Positions 12,524-25,000 of a stretch of 64,000 nt of DNA are shown here, in pieces. Each line of letters starts with the position of its first letter. Within the stretch, counting starts at the first letter, position 1. The notes beneath the pieces were generated by a model that did no database searches, was not told where the DNA came from, and saw nothing but the letters and a program-made list of their open reading frames with translations. The stretch comes from Mesodorylaimus sp. YZB2_4 (lineage: Eukaryota > Nematoda > Enoplea > Dorylaimida > Dorylaimidae). Location of the stretch: assembly GCA_030248295.1 (NCBI GenBank), contig JASANH010001053.1, forward strand, positions 124,001-188,000. The letters run 5' to 3'. The position numbers were made by a program, and so were the translations under genes.

Positions 12524-12652
12524 AAGTATAGGTCGATGCGATGCGTCAAATAAGCGTGCGATGCGGCATTTTGGGGTGACCTGACAATGTGAAAAGATGC
12601 CAAAACCGTCGCATCGCAAGCTTATTTGACGCATCGCATCGAACTATACTTC
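12524..12652. repeat. 129-bp near-perfect inverted repeat (foldback/MITE)
   Basis: The arms start AAGTATAG and continue with TCGATGCGATGCGTCAAATA; the right arm is the reverse complement with only a few mismatches. Each arm is about 48 bases and the centre about 30. The whole could fold into one long hairpin. It lies just upstream of the Ig-like gene's start codon on the opposite side from its coding sequence, so it could affect that promoter, but nothing shows that it does. Confidence 0.8.
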
Positions 12653-13800
12653 CAGCTTAAATTGCAATATTTTTCATAAAGCGTATCGAAGAGTGGATGA
12701 AGCGCCACGTGTACTCCGAGTGGTATGGGCGCATGTCCCACGATCAGCATTGTACTGCAATTTGTAGCTTGGGTTTGGGTTTCACCATTGGTTGTATTTC
12801 TGTGTCACGGCGGTATTATCAGTCCCGTCCAATACTCTTACATCATCATCAATTATTTTTTTCAAGCGTTAACCTTTGTGTGATCTGCTTTTCAAAACAT
12901 TTTACGCCATTTTTTCTTTCCGCTTCGTCCGATACATATGCTATACTGTACAGTTATATCACTATTACTACCCATATCTGTATCTCTATCAATATCGTTT
13001 GGCGGCCAAGATATTAATAATACTGTGTATAGCTGGGGCGTAGAGTGGTTTTGCTCTGGTGACTGCCGGCAGGGTGGTCTGTGATGGTGTGTTGCGGCTC
13101 TGTAATCTTCTGCTTCCCACCAACACTATTCTCTTAAAGGCATTGCTGTCTGCAGTTTTGGGGATATAGCCCGCACACGAGGCGAATAGGCACTTTTGCC
13201 CCCACCCGCTCACTATACAGTAAAAATTTGTTTAATCCCGCACTCTTTTTCCCTGAAAACTCCCAATCTCCCCGCAATACAAAATCTGCTTTAAAATAAC
13301 ATGGCACAAACTTTTAATGATGCTGACTGCAACTTGGCACAACGTAGCACACAGGATTAGAAACCTCAGAGACACGGACTCGACTTCTGGCCGGCCTTTG
13401 TTTTCATCTTGTCAGTCATCAAGTCCTGTGCTAGCGCACAAAACGGTGATTACAAGCAGATTGTGACCATCAACCACCTGATGCAAGCAGCGCACCTATG
13501 CAGCGGGATATAGTGCGGGCATCTATCACATATAGTGTCGACATTGACCTTGACCTTGGTCGATTGATCGCTGGTTTGACGCTGCCATTTACTTTGGGCC
13601 CAACGTATCGCGTTGTTGGTCCGGCAGTGTCAGTTAGTTTCTTGGTTTACCTACCCTGGAGGGATGGGAGTGAAGCACCCACAGGGGTTGTCAACCCGGT
13701 TTTACCAGTCCGCAAGTCGCTGCGTTACCCGCCTAGGTGCTCGGCTAGTTAAGTTTTGAGCACGAGCCGGGTTTTTTGCGCACCACTGTGGGTGACTGCA
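12653..13800. other. non-coding intergenic stretch
   Basis: No gene is supported here. Open frames have no splice context or family resemblance. The right part, from about 13600, leads into a dispersed repeat. Confidence 0.5.
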
Positions 13801-14140
13801 ACTGCTCTGTGCATTGATACACTAGCCTGCCTGCGGGTTGAATGCATCTGATCCTCGATTCCCAGGCTGGCGAGCAACTCCACTGTCGATGGGGCTGTAA
13901 GACGCCAGCCAACACCAGAAAATCCTTTGCGAGCAAAGCAAAGCACAGAGATGTGCTCTTAACAGCCTGATCTTACCCAAAGACAACCAAGTCCGTGCCC
14001 TGGAGTCAACCCCTAGGGCGTTTCAGTTATGAACCGAATGGAAACGGCGACCGCAGAGGCCTCTTCAGAGAACACTAATCGAAGTTTTTAACAACAACAA
14101 TTCCGGCAGAGGAGCACAACATGAACGGGTGGCTTCCCAG
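13801..14140 (+). repeat. dispersed repeat, copy 1 (related to 63380-63690)
   Basis: The segment containing ACACTAGCCTG, CTCCACTGTCGATGG, CAACACCAGA, CCCTGGAGTCAAC and CGACCGCAGAGGCC is matched in the same order at 63380-63690, with indels and substitutions. No coding capacity is evident in either copy. It is a diverged interspersed repeat of unknown class. Confidence 0.75.
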
Positions 14141-14501
14141 GAGGGAGAGCGTAATCTTATCCAATATCTTATCTTATCCTTATCCAATTTTAACTAATGT
14201 AAGTGTCGGAAAAATTTTTATATAAATTTACGTGTTTCACCTAAGATTGAGCCGACAAAAATTAATTCTGACAGCAGCTGCGATAGTATTTCATTCACAA
14301 ATTTTTAATTGCTCGTGTAAAAGCATGGCTTAAACTTCAGTAAATAAGCCATGCGTAAAACTAAGGCAGGTGAAGTGTAAAGAGGCTGGAGAGAAAGCAG
14401 AAGTTGATAAGTGGTCATGTTTAGTGTCTCTGCTGGGCTTTCATGATACAGTAATTACTGTAAATTCGCTGCAGCGACCAGCACAACTGAGGGAGTACAG
14501 A

Positions 14502-17500
14502 ATGTTCAACTGCTGCGGCTGTTGCCGCGAAAGTAAGAATTTTCAGTATCCTTATTCTTAAGATAGCTACAGCATTGTTTCTTCTTTTAGCTGGCACGCC
14601 ATCGGACTTGTCCAGACTGGTACGTAAAGCACCGAACGAGTGTGCACTGCAGCGAATCAAAGATGAATTAGAGAAGTGCCGAACCAGTGAATATCTTAGC
14701 GAATCGATCCGGAAAAACCAAAAAGAAGCTCAGAAAATCGAAAAACGCTACAAAGATTTAGTTCCTTCAGACGGAGGTGCACGACCCGATGTGAAACGAC
14801 TTTGGGGATCTCAAGTTGTGCTCCAGTCTAGCGATAAGCCCATGCCTATGAATTGTATGAAAGATTTTAAAGGTAACAAGCTGATACTCGCTCAAACAGC
14901 CGCCGAAGGTGAAGAAGAAGACTTCTGGGAAGTAGTTCTGAGAGAAAAGGTAAAATTCTGGGGTCATCAAACCGTCTATGTCATAAAGTCTTGGGCGTTC
15001 TGATTGTAAGTTCTGCGTCACTTTTCTTGAAACATCACCTGGGCTCCAGTGATAGCGACTGAACGCGCATCCGCTGATCTTTTTTCCTGACTAAGAGGTG
15101 TTCCCAGCATCATGCAAAATTGGTTTTTCAGATAACTATTATCGTATGCCACAGTCCTCACGGTCTACTTTTCAATCATTTTCCCGTCGTGGGCACGCAA
15201 GGCAACACCAAATCGTTTGGCAGGTTCACAGTCGAAGTTCTGCTGCATTTGGATCTTCAAGCCACATCGTCCTACTCGAATGGCGTACTCAAGGTCCACG
15301 ACGAACGCGGTTGGTGCACGGTGTGTGAGTTCCTCGCAGAGGAGTCGACTATTTTCGCATGAACTGTGTTGCAGGTATCACTTTTTTGCGTCCTCAGCAC
15401 TGAAGCGGATGGAATGAGTGACATGATGGCCCGCATGGATGAAGAAATTCTCTTGCGATACGACGAGTCATCTGCAGCTGTACTTATCCATTGCAATGAT
15501 GGAGTGTCATTCTCACCCGCCATTGGCACAATTTACATTGGGCGTCAAATGGTGAAAGAGAAAAAAGTGGTTCATCCATTCGGAATCTTGAATTATGTTC
15601 GTCGTCATTGCGCTTTCGCTTTATCAGCGGCCGTCGTATCCATACGGGAAATAAACGAATGGATGTTTGTTATTTTTGATTGTTTGCAACACATATTGGC
15701 CGAGGAATTGAAAAAAGCGAGTGAGTAGCTGAAAAAGTGATTTTTAATGAATTTTTTTACATTCAAATGATCTTCTGATCGACTCGCGTTTTTTAAAGAT
15801 CGTAGTAACTTTTTGCCTCTTCAGACTTGGAAACGCTTTTTCAATCGGAGAAAAGGCCAGTCGAACTGGCAGAACTAGCATCAACACCGCCAGGATTTTC
15901 TTGGATGATAGAAACGAAAGAGCAGCTATCGAAGCACCGCGAAAGCGATGTCCTCAGTGATCTTGCTCAAGAAGATCAAAAGAGAGCTGAAGATATCGTC
16001 GAAAAAAACAAGCGATTTTGTCGGAGCTTGATTCCTTCAAAAAGCTGTACGAAGCCCGAAGTAATGATTTGGGAGGACAGTCAAGTTTTGATAAAATCCA
16101 AAAATCACAGTGTGCGTATGAGTCGAATCAAAGATTTTGGTGGTGATAAGTTAGTCATGGCGGAAATTCCAGCTGCTGGTGAAGAAGAAAATTTCTGGGA
16201 ATCTATTTGTCAAGAAAATGTAAGAACATCTTCTAATTCTGACTAAGTTTTTTTGTGGTCTATGTTCTTTCCATGAATTTCTTGTATGCCAACACCGTCA
16301 CAAATACAATGGTAGAAAAACCAAAAATTAGCGTTATGACGTGATTGAAATCAGACCTAAGATTTAAATTATTTGTCCTCTAGTATGCTATCATCTTGAC
16401 CCCCTTTTTTTAGATCGGAGTGATCGTGGGTCCTCCCCGGCCATCGGAGGAAAAGATATGCTATTTACCCGAATCACGCACCCCTGGTAGCTGCAAGAAT
16501 TTTGGGAAAATTTCTGTCAAGATCGGTGCCATCACAACTGGGAATCAATACGAAGTGTATGCATTAAACATCAAGCGGGATGGCGGTGGTCAGCGTGAGG
16601 TAGGCTAAGGCGATATACGCACTCGAGGCCTTCACTTGAGGAACTATCATCATGTATAATTTTGGCTATCTCTGTTTTGGTCACACTCATCTGCTGGCCT
16701 AGAGGAGGTCCTGACTGAAAAACCCCTTGATACGAGTTTCTGCGCCTTGGGATAAGATGTGCAGTGCGGCCTGTCTCGAAAAGGTTTTTGAAATGTGCAG
16801 AAGCTGGGGCGAAGGGACAGTTTTTCATGTACAACAGTGCTTCACGGATTTCCTCTGCTGCCTACACCTGCCCTGTACAGTGTAGCCTGTATACCTGTGT
16901 AGTAGTCTATCCGCTGGCTTTAGTTGTGCCATGGAACACGTTGTATTGTTTGGCTGCGCCAATGAGCCCTGAGGTATACAAATGCTGATAGGAGTAACAC
17001 CCGCCAGCAAAGACAGCTTGACCACTAGCATGGACAGCCAGTATGCAATGGCTCCCATGACTGGTTAGTGCTTTTATACAACGTGATAGCGTAGCGAGGG
17101 TCTGTAAGGACGATGTGTACTGTAGTATGACTCGTGAGTCATCGTGAATGGCTAGTCGTTCGACTCCCAGTAAGAACAGCTCTTTCTGAGCTGGGCGGTC
17201 TTCGTTTTCACGAATTAAATAAGTGCCCTCGTTGCATCCTAGGTGCTTGACTCGAACCCCCACGATCCCGTAGACATCATGGGCGGTTGCGAGCAATTGC
17301 TCTCATATTTTCTGTTGCAGGTGACCGCTTTGTATCCGAGAAACACTAATCCATGCTGCTTGCTCGCAGTTATAGCGTATTATCGATCAGAGCAACTCCT
17401 TCGAAAACGACAAGATCACCCAAACATTCTGATTCACGGCAAAGACAGTGTGACTTATCCAAGTGCAATGGCCACCATCCATATCGGGTGTCAAATGCAA

Positions 17501-17917
17501 GACAGCGGATATCGTGTGGACCCATTTGGAATCCTGAACTATATCCGTCAGCGATCTTGCCCTTTCGCTCTTTCAAAAGCTGTGGTGCCCGCCAGAGAAA
17601 TCAATAAATGGCTATCAAATATTTTTGATTGCCTGTGCAACCTTGGTGTCCCTGGCTTGAAGGAACGAAATGCTGGCACAGAAAGGAAGTCGTTTCCGGA
17701 GAGAATGTCGGAAAGTATGCTTTGCTCCATCTCTGGATCAAAATCGGACACTGCGAAGTCCGTGAATCCCAGCTCAACAGGAAAGAAGTTCGGTTTGATG
17801 TCAAAGTGGTACGAAATTGATCAAAAGACACCTCCGGCTGGACTTCAAGATAAAAGTGAAGAATCTGATCGCCAGAATAAAAGCAGTAAATGTTGCAATC
17901 CGTCTTCCTTTGCTTGA
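14502..17917 (+). CDS. tandem receptor-type-like tyrosine phosphatase homologue, both domains catalytically dead
   Basis: Exons are 14502-14532, 14591-14949, 15132-15322, 15398-15720, 15825-16219, 16414-16599 and 17321-17917: 2082 nt, 693 residues. The start MFNCCGCCRE is a cysteine cluster suited to palmitoylation. Each phosphatase unit shows the family order: a KRYKDL or NKRF segment, an acidic turn before DFWE or NFWE, a middle beta exon, the P-loop, a PFGILNY-R segment and a final helix. The P-loop, normally HCxxGxxR, is HCNDGVSF in domain 1 (C226 present, Arg replaced by Phe232) and HGKDSVTY in domain 2 (Cys replaced by Gly535, Arg by Tyr541). Neither can carry out phosphotyrosine hydrolysis. 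A Ser/Lys-rich tail of about 90 residues follows. No transmembrane segment is seen. The exon 3 donor (GT|GTGTGA) was chosen by phase; GTGAGT two bases on would break the frame. Role: probably a phosphotyrosine-binding or scaffold pseudophosphatase. Confidence 0.85.
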
Positions 17918-18790
17918 ATTATGTGAGATTTCTTTTGTGTGCGGAAATACTAAAGTACCATTGCTCACTGCCTAACATAGTACGTGCGGGTACAGCTCGA
18001 ATCATCCGGACGTCTTATTGCCCAGGAGGATGCATGAAGTGTACTGGGCGTAGTGGAACCAGAGCGTGACAAACTATTATTAGGAGCTGTCACTTCTGGA
18101 ACGTCGTTGAGATTCTTGGCTGCACCTTACTAAGAGTATTGTGTGATGTGGTTTTGTTTTAAGCCTCGCCTCCAGTCATACTGACCTGAATGTAGTTTTC
18201 TAGCTCGTCTTGATTTTTCTTCCTCTGAACATTTCTTATGCGTGGTCGTGGGCAGATATTGTGTTTTCCTAGCCAGTAGTCTCATTTGCATACGGAGCTC
18301 ACAATCAGACTTGTATATACTGTAAGTACCTACCTAGCGCGTTTGTGTGTTAAAATGCCAGTGTGTCTCTGAAGAAGCCAGTATGCCACCCTTCGTAAAT
18401 CGTCGTGATTATCGTTCATCGGACTCCTTCCATGAGTAAGTCATTTTGAGTGTGAGGCTTTAGAGTAGGAAAAGCTATCCACCCAACTTCGTTACAATTG
18501 CATTGCCGGGCGCCCGCATGAAACGGAAAATAACGCCACGCGAGTATTTTGATAATTACAGTCGGACTTGCGTACATATGAGTGAAATGTCAGAATATCA
18601 GAACTCCATTTTTTCGTAGCCATGGTCCCAAAATAATGTGGCCAAACGGTGGTCATGGATTATACGATCATTACCTTCCAAGCAGTGGTACGCATTCAGC
18701 CAAGCGCAGCGGACATGGGAGAAAAAACGGCTGGACAAAAACTCTAGCTGAAGCAAGACGACTTGCGACATATTTGCGGCTGAAACATTC
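17918..18790. other. intergenic stretch, nothing recognised
   Basis: This stretch follows the stop codon of the phosphatase-like gene and includes its presumed 3' end. I see no clear AATAAA signal and no gene. Confidence 0.5.
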
Positions 18791-19228
18791 GTTGTATCCT
18801 AGGTTGCCATATGCCCAAGGTTGCCGACCCTCCAGAGTTGTCGACTAATTTAATAAGGGTACGGGAAAGGTCAAACGTGTCCTAGGTTGCCGATTAACAG
18901 TAAGAGGTGCGATAGGCGCGAAATTCAAACTGTATGAACTGTGCTAAATGCATTTTGATTCGTACATTTTCACTCATATGAATGGATAAAATTGATACAC
19001 GCTCTCTCTGTTCCAAAGTGTACATGATCAAGCGTCATAACTATTAATCCCCACTATTCCAAAGGCGTTCCAATGCGTGCAAATGACGCTGAATGCCAGG
19101 TAAGAAGGCACCAAAACATTCATGATCGGAGCTCGCGCTCGAGCTTGCAAGAATCAGTGGATTACGCTGCCGTGGAGCACAGTGTCCTCGATCGAGCTGC
19201 ATGATTCGGCTTTGCATCGCGTGGTGCG

Positions 19229-20719
19229 ATCCACCACTTGCAGCTAAGGCGCCGAAACTGACTTTTACGCCGTAATAAGGCTGTGCCGCTTCCGGTGACT
19301 TCCGGTTGGGTGCGCGGGAAAATACGAATGGGGGTATTTCTACGAGTATTTCTTCGTGCCTTGCACAAAAGAAGGGAAAAGTGTTTGTAGAATATGCGTG
19401 ACTGTGGCAGAATTTATTATTGATAACTGATAGACACGTTTCCTCGGCGATAGAAAGAGAAACTAAATTAAATTGAGAAATGTAAAGGTAAGTATTTCGT
19501 TTATTGAAATTCCCATTTTATGAGGAAAAGCGGAAGTGTATAGTCTCTAGCTGGCACCCTGGGGCTTCGAAATATGAGCCTAGGCAAAGCGGATCATTTT
19601 ATTATGCTCAGAAATGGAGAAGCAACCAGGTCTACGTCTGAATAACAACTTCCTCAAAAAGTTTTTGCTGGCGGTCCCTTATGTGGACAAATGCATGATT
19701 TTCGGTCTTCTTTTCGCCCATTGCCAGGCTACCTTGAATTTTTAAAAGTTCTAATGCCCACTTTTCATGCATTTCTAGCCGTCGAATCAGGTGGTTCATG
19801 GCCGGCATACCGCAATTGTGAACAACTGAACAATGGCCGCGCTGGAAGACGACGTTGATCCCGCCGAACAAGAAAACCATTTTAGAACATGGTTGACGAT
19901 ATAGGATCAATTGCTTTTCGTCGCGAAGCTTTGCAAAATACGTCATTTTTATCCTCTGATTAGGTTGACTAGGTGGGAGTAGGTGATCAGATTTTTAGCC
20001 TTTATCTAAAGAGTTGAAGCTAATGATAGTGCACAGTAAATGCAGATGATTATGTCGCTTGACAGAACCAATGTGATAATGAGGTCTTTTCTTCTAGTCT
20101 ACCTTGTTCACGACTCAGCAAGAAATGTTTCAGAATAAAAACAAGTTACAAAGAAGCAGATAAAATTGCATGCCGCAAACGGAATAAAGCTGTCGCCAAG
20201 ACTACATACGCAGAAAATGTGGACTATTGACACCAACAGATTAGGAAATGCCTATTCCGTGAGTAAATCAGACCGATAAGGAAAACTCGGAAACACGGGT
20301 TTTCCTTGCTTCTAAAACCCTACCTCGTTATTATCTTAAAAATTTGACCTGGCGGTTGTACAGTATAGCCGATCTCCGTACCGATCTTACGTTCCCACCT
20401 CTGCTCGACGACCTAACTTGCCTAAAAGTAGGAATACCTATAGCCTAGAGTAAAGCACAAACTAGAAACTTACTTTACATTTCTCAATTTCTCTTTCTAT
20501 CGCGGAGGAAAACTTGTCTGCCATTTATCAATAATAAATCCTACCAGTCACGCGCATTCTGCAAACACTTGCCCTTCTTTTGCGGAATGCACGAAGAAAT
20601 ACTCGCAGAAATACCCCTATTCGTATTCTCCCGCGCGCCCAACCGGAAGTCACCGGAAGTGGCACAGCCTTACTACGGCGTAAAAGTCAGTTTCAGCGCC
20701 TTAGCTGCAAGTGGTGGAT
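19229..20719. mobile_element. element with about 260-bp terminal inverted repeats
   Basis: The left arm (19229-19492) starts ATCCACCACTTGCAGCTAA and includes GTGACTTCCGGTTGGG and GAGAAATGTAAAG; the right arm (20469-20719) is its reverse complement with modest divergence and small indels. The inner ends are GGTAAG and CTTAC. The roughly 975-bp interior carries one short open frame (19632-19946, minus). No recognisable transposase is encoded, so it would depend on another element for movement. Confidence 0.85.
19632..19946 (-). CDS. short ORF, weakly ankyrin-like, inside an inverted-repeat element
   Basis: A 104-codon frame begins with an ATG and ends at TAG. The segment GGINVVFQRGHCSVVHNCG followed by a Leu/Ile helix, and a second unit with a His about 50 residues later, loosely resembles two diverged ankyrin repeats. 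It may be a captured host fragment, a leftover piece of an element-encoded protein, or a chance frame. No splice-linked partner was found. Confidence 0.3.
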   Translation of the reverse strand: MTYFAKLRDEKQLILYRQPCSKMVFLFGGINVVFQRGHCSVVHNCGMPAMNHLIRRLEMHEKWALELLKIQGSLAMGEKKTENHAFVHIRDRQQKLFEEVVIQT

Positions 20720-21046
20720 TCTTGCAGATAATACAAGAGAGTGTTGAGGGCTGAGTGAGTTTTTCCGAAGTCATGGTTCATTCTATTGTTCCAGCCCTCT
20801 GCACGATTGATCGTCCTTGGACCCGGCCTGCACACCATGTATCGATACGGTGCAAATAAAGGTGAACAGGCTCAGTTTGAAAATCGCAAATGGGCATCTA
20901 TTAATAAATTGCGCTGCACCATAATTTCCATCTTTCGTAAACAATTTCCGCGAAAATTTCAAAAAATTTTCAAAAGAAAAGCAACGCCGCACCTCTGTTA
21001 CATCATGTTGTACGTGGTACAGTGCGCACAGTTTTCGATAAACTTT

Positions 21047-21104
21047 CATAACAGAAAATGTAGTTTTTTGCATACGTTGCACAAAACTACATTTTCTGTT
21101 ATGA
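21047..21104. repeat. short perfect hairpin
   Basis: CATAACAGAAAATGTAGTTT and its exact reverse complement flank a loop of about 15 bases. It lies near the right end of the composite inverted-repeat element. Confidence 0.85.
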
Positions 21105-22016
21105 AGCTACATAAAATTGCAACTGTAGATTACCGTTGGTCGGCAACCTAGGACGTGTTTGACCTCGCCCGTATTCTTACACATTATTCGGCAACCATGG
21201 ACTGTCAGCAACCGAAAACATATTCAAAACATTAAGCCGAGAGGTTGGCGTTTCCTAGCCAAGGGAGATTAGCGATCATTCTTCGACTCGCTAAGGCCCG
21301 CCAGGAATGAGGATCTGACAATAAACAAACTGGATTGTATGTCCGCCCACTTTTATCAACTTCACATCGTATAGCTCTGTGCATTAGGGATCGGGCACCA
21401 AGTGATCCTACCTGGGCCTATGGGTGCCTTTATGAATGTTCAAAACCATACTTATATTCATGCTCATGACGTTGTCCATCGTAGCATTCTCATTTTATTG
21501 GTGCGCAACGCATGCTCGGGCTTTATTGTTTTGAACCTATATTTTGGTCGATATAGAGCGAATGGCCAAACGAGCGCTTTATATTGGCAGTATACAGCCG
21601 CTAACTTAAGAGCTGTATCAGCTTAAATTTAACTCTATTTTGGCGACAGCGCTTGCTGGTAGTTTTGTCGGGTATAGAGATATTGATAGCTCCGGGGCAT
21701 CAGAGTTACGAGGCTACATAGTAAGGACCTTGTTTTGCAAGCATCGTTGATGATGGAGATGTTTATTTGATAACTATACGGCGAGTCAACGTGCAAGTAT
21801 CGTACAGGTTGAAGACTTGTGTCAACGTTTGCTATCATATAATATAGTTCACACTGTACGAATACATTCCATATAAATCCCGAGAAAAACTATGTTGCTG
21901 TACGACGAACAGACATAGACTACTGATTTCGTGTTTTCAAAAAATTAGCTGCCAGCCATTGCTGTCGAGCCACGAGCGGCTACGCCTACTTATACGTGTC
22001 TACAGCTCCTTGAACT

Positions 22017-22024
22017 TATATAAG
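22017..22024 (+). promoter_or_regulatory. TATA box of the M8-like gene
   Basis: TATATAAG lies 45 bases upstream of the chosen start codon (22069), leaving a 5' leader of about 15 bases if transcription starts some 30 bases downstream. The initiation context CTCCGCCATGG is strong. Confidence 0.6.
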
Positions 22025-22068
22025 CGCAGAGCACATCTTTGCTGTCACTGGAGCACAAGAGCTCCGCC

Positions 22069-25000
22069 ATGGCTACTAGTGTTCTGCTGACTTTTCAAAT
22101 CCTGACTCTAGATGTCCTGTCGCACGTGGCTTCCCAGGACCATTTTAGCCCACCCCCATTGTATGGTAGGGAATTTTGTAGAGGTGTGACCGTGCAAGAA
22201 GGGGCACCAGTCACCAGACTGGGATTCCTGGGCCATGCAAAACGAATGGACGTTTTATTCGCGCGTGCAGCAACTCGTCAATGGAGTACCCTCGACCAGG
22301 AAATCTACGAAAAGGCTAGAAACAATACTCGGAGTTTTTTTGCAAGCAAATTTGCCAGCGAGTATAGTCTAAGATATCCCCATTTCCCGCGCAAATATAC
22401 TGGAGATAAAGATGTCCCATGCGAGAATCTTTATTGCGGCCACTTCTGGATACAGCCAGAATCCCGCGACGATTGCAAAGTTGACGGAAGAAAAGTCGCT
22501 GAAAAGGAGCGCCAAGACCTTGACCCAACCAGTGACGGGATAGAAGAGTCCAGCTTGACGTATTTTGACTATTTTATTTATTTCTTATTCAATCCTACTC
22601 TGGTGGTTTACGTGCGCATCGACCCAGAGTGGTGCGATAAAAGACGCCGGCCCAACACGGCGCCCGATTTGGTGGAGTCAATGATCTGCGGATTCGACTC
22701 AGAAGCCAAACGTCCAACTCATGGTGCAATTATTTTGTGCGCCTATCCGAAAGATTTTGAGGTGGAAGAACTGACATGGGTCCTCATCCACAGCGTTATC
22801 CACATCATGCTCGGACCGCTCGCTGGAAACTATTTTCCTGTCGGCTATTATCCCAATACAAAGAAATTATGGACTGCAGACAGAGCAGCATCGATAGAAG
22901 CAAGTAAGTCGACTTTTTGATGGACGGATATTTCTGGCAAGCGATATCTCTGTTGCTGTTGAGCGGTAGACATGCCACGCATGCAGCGAGCGAGACACTG
23001 TAGGTGCTTCGTGGTTCCACAGAGATTTACAGTATGTGCAGACAAGGGGGGGCACGACTGGATTATTTCGTAGGCGATTTTTGCGTTTAAGCAGCCCAAG
23101 ACGCGCAATTCTGACCGAAAATCGTTGCTGGCTATTAGTTCGAGTCTTCGAGCAGGACGCATAACAAGTTTTTTGACTTGACTTTTGGTGAAAGGGGATA
23201 ATATGAGCAGGGGAAGGAAAATGATAAAAATCTGCCACAACGAACATTAAAAAATCAAAAAAACCCAAGTTTTAAGAATACGTAGCGCTCGTTATCGATC
23301 TTTTCAAATTCGTTTATTTCTCCGCCGAGTTCCAAGTTCAGCCGATCCTTCTAAGCGTAAGTGTGCAATTGGTAAAACTGCAAGATACGGACAAACGAGC
23401 TTGCTGGTTAGTGTGGCTAAAAATTCACTGATGAGCAGTTTGGAGAAGTTATTTCACAAAAAACAAACGTAACTACGTGGGACTGTACATATATGATGGA
23501 GGCATGAATCAACTAAATCGTCCAACGCGCGTTCGTGGTTTTTGGCCATCTGCAAGCCTAGTCCAGTGTTTTAGGCGAACGATAAGCCAAAGTCAAGCGG
23601 GGTAACTACTGTATACGCCAGCAAGCACCCGCTCTACGACGCAATAATTTTTCGCAGTATCTAGCTGCACGATTGTTACCTGCAGCGCTTGCATCGTACT
23701 ACAGGAAGCAGGGTGGGGCACCCGTTTGGTGGAGTTAGGGGACTGCCAGCAGATGGATTAGCAGTTGCTAATGACTATAGGTAGAGACAGGCCTACCGCT
23801 ACTACTAAATGAGGGTAGGGAGAGGTAGAAATGCCTGATCTTTGCCAACAGCAATCCATTAGGTTTTTATGTGAAACTATGCTAATAAGTCTGCGCTTGG
23901 AACGAGACAGGCTTTTGCCGCATATTATAATTGGGATGAAGCCAGTTGCGCCACTTCCAGTAGCGCCATTCCCAATTGCGCTGTTCCCTGATTGCGCGAT
24001 TGCTTAATTGCGTTAGATCCCACGCCGTCTTTGTTATTAACTTGTCTTTGAGCAAACTTGCAAGAAAGTGTCAAGCAAAAACTGAAACTGAAATAAAAAA
24101 CATTGGACTTGCCAGGTTGGAGGAAACCCCGCAAATGTTTTGATATGCATCGATTTCACCGTTATCAAATTTGTTTTTCAACGTCAAAAGACGCTTATTT
24201 CTGTCCGCAATAAAATCCTGATTGAACTAAGGGTCAGCTTGAATTCCAAAGGGTCAAAATTTTGAATTGGAAAGCCCGAGCCGGCTCTGAGAGAAAGCCT
24301 GTCCGCGATGATCGATACAAGTCCGATCTGACGTGCAACAATGAAGGCGGCTGAGGTGTTCGGCGTTCGCCCCCTCCGTATTGCTTGGGACGCTTTACTC
24401 GTCATGGGTTCAATTCCCACTGAAGAAGCTCAGTTTGCGACCTAGCTAACATGTCGATAAACTCGCTGACCCAGCACAGTAGGCCGTGGGTGACTCACTC
24501 AGCACTTTCGAGGTGTTCCGAGTGGAGAGACGGAAGCCAAACGAGGGGACAGTCTCAGCTATCAAACAACGGCAGGGTTCAAAGCCCACCCGCGCAATCG
24601 TGAGAGGAAGCCGGTGTCCTGTCCAGGATGCCCTCGCCCCTCTGATATCAGGTTTATCACGTGTCAATCCAGCTTGAAACGGTTTCGCCGAAATGGCGCT
24701 AATGGAAATAGCGCAAACGGCACATCTGCGCGCGCACAGCGCAAGCGAGAACGGCGGAACTGGGTGATGGCGCAGTCGGGAAATGGCGCAATTGGGATCG
24801 GCGCAATTGAAACAGCGCAATTGGGAAAAGTGCGCAATTGTCCTGACTCCCTCCTCTGGAGCAGGGTAGCCAAACGATAGGGGTAGACACCTAGCTCTAC
24901 CGTTGGTTCGCTCTACCTATCCTTTTTGTGGTACTCACGAGGGTGACCGCCCTGTCTCTACCTCTAGGTAGGTCTATCTAAACCAAACGGTACCCTTTCT

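Larger units (their letters stand above)
18800..21220. mobile_element. composite inverted-repeat element, outer arms (CCTAGGTTGCCGA)
   Basis: The left arm, about 18822-18907, contains GGTTGCCGA twice around GGTCAAACGTGTCCTAGG. The right arm, about 21130-21215, is its inverse (TCGGCAACCTAGGACGTG, then GGCAACCATGGACTG). Nearly 85 bases align with scattered mismatches. The arms enclose about 2.3 kb including a second, longer inverted repeat at 19229-20719. No transposase was recognised. It is best read as a non-autonomous DNA transposon with another element nested in it, or as one element with layered ends. Confidence 0.65.

Noticed and set aside
24350-24430. Possible tRNA gene
   Set aside because: Only box A and box B-like words are present and the cloverleaf does not hold; it is followed by a repeated SINE body.
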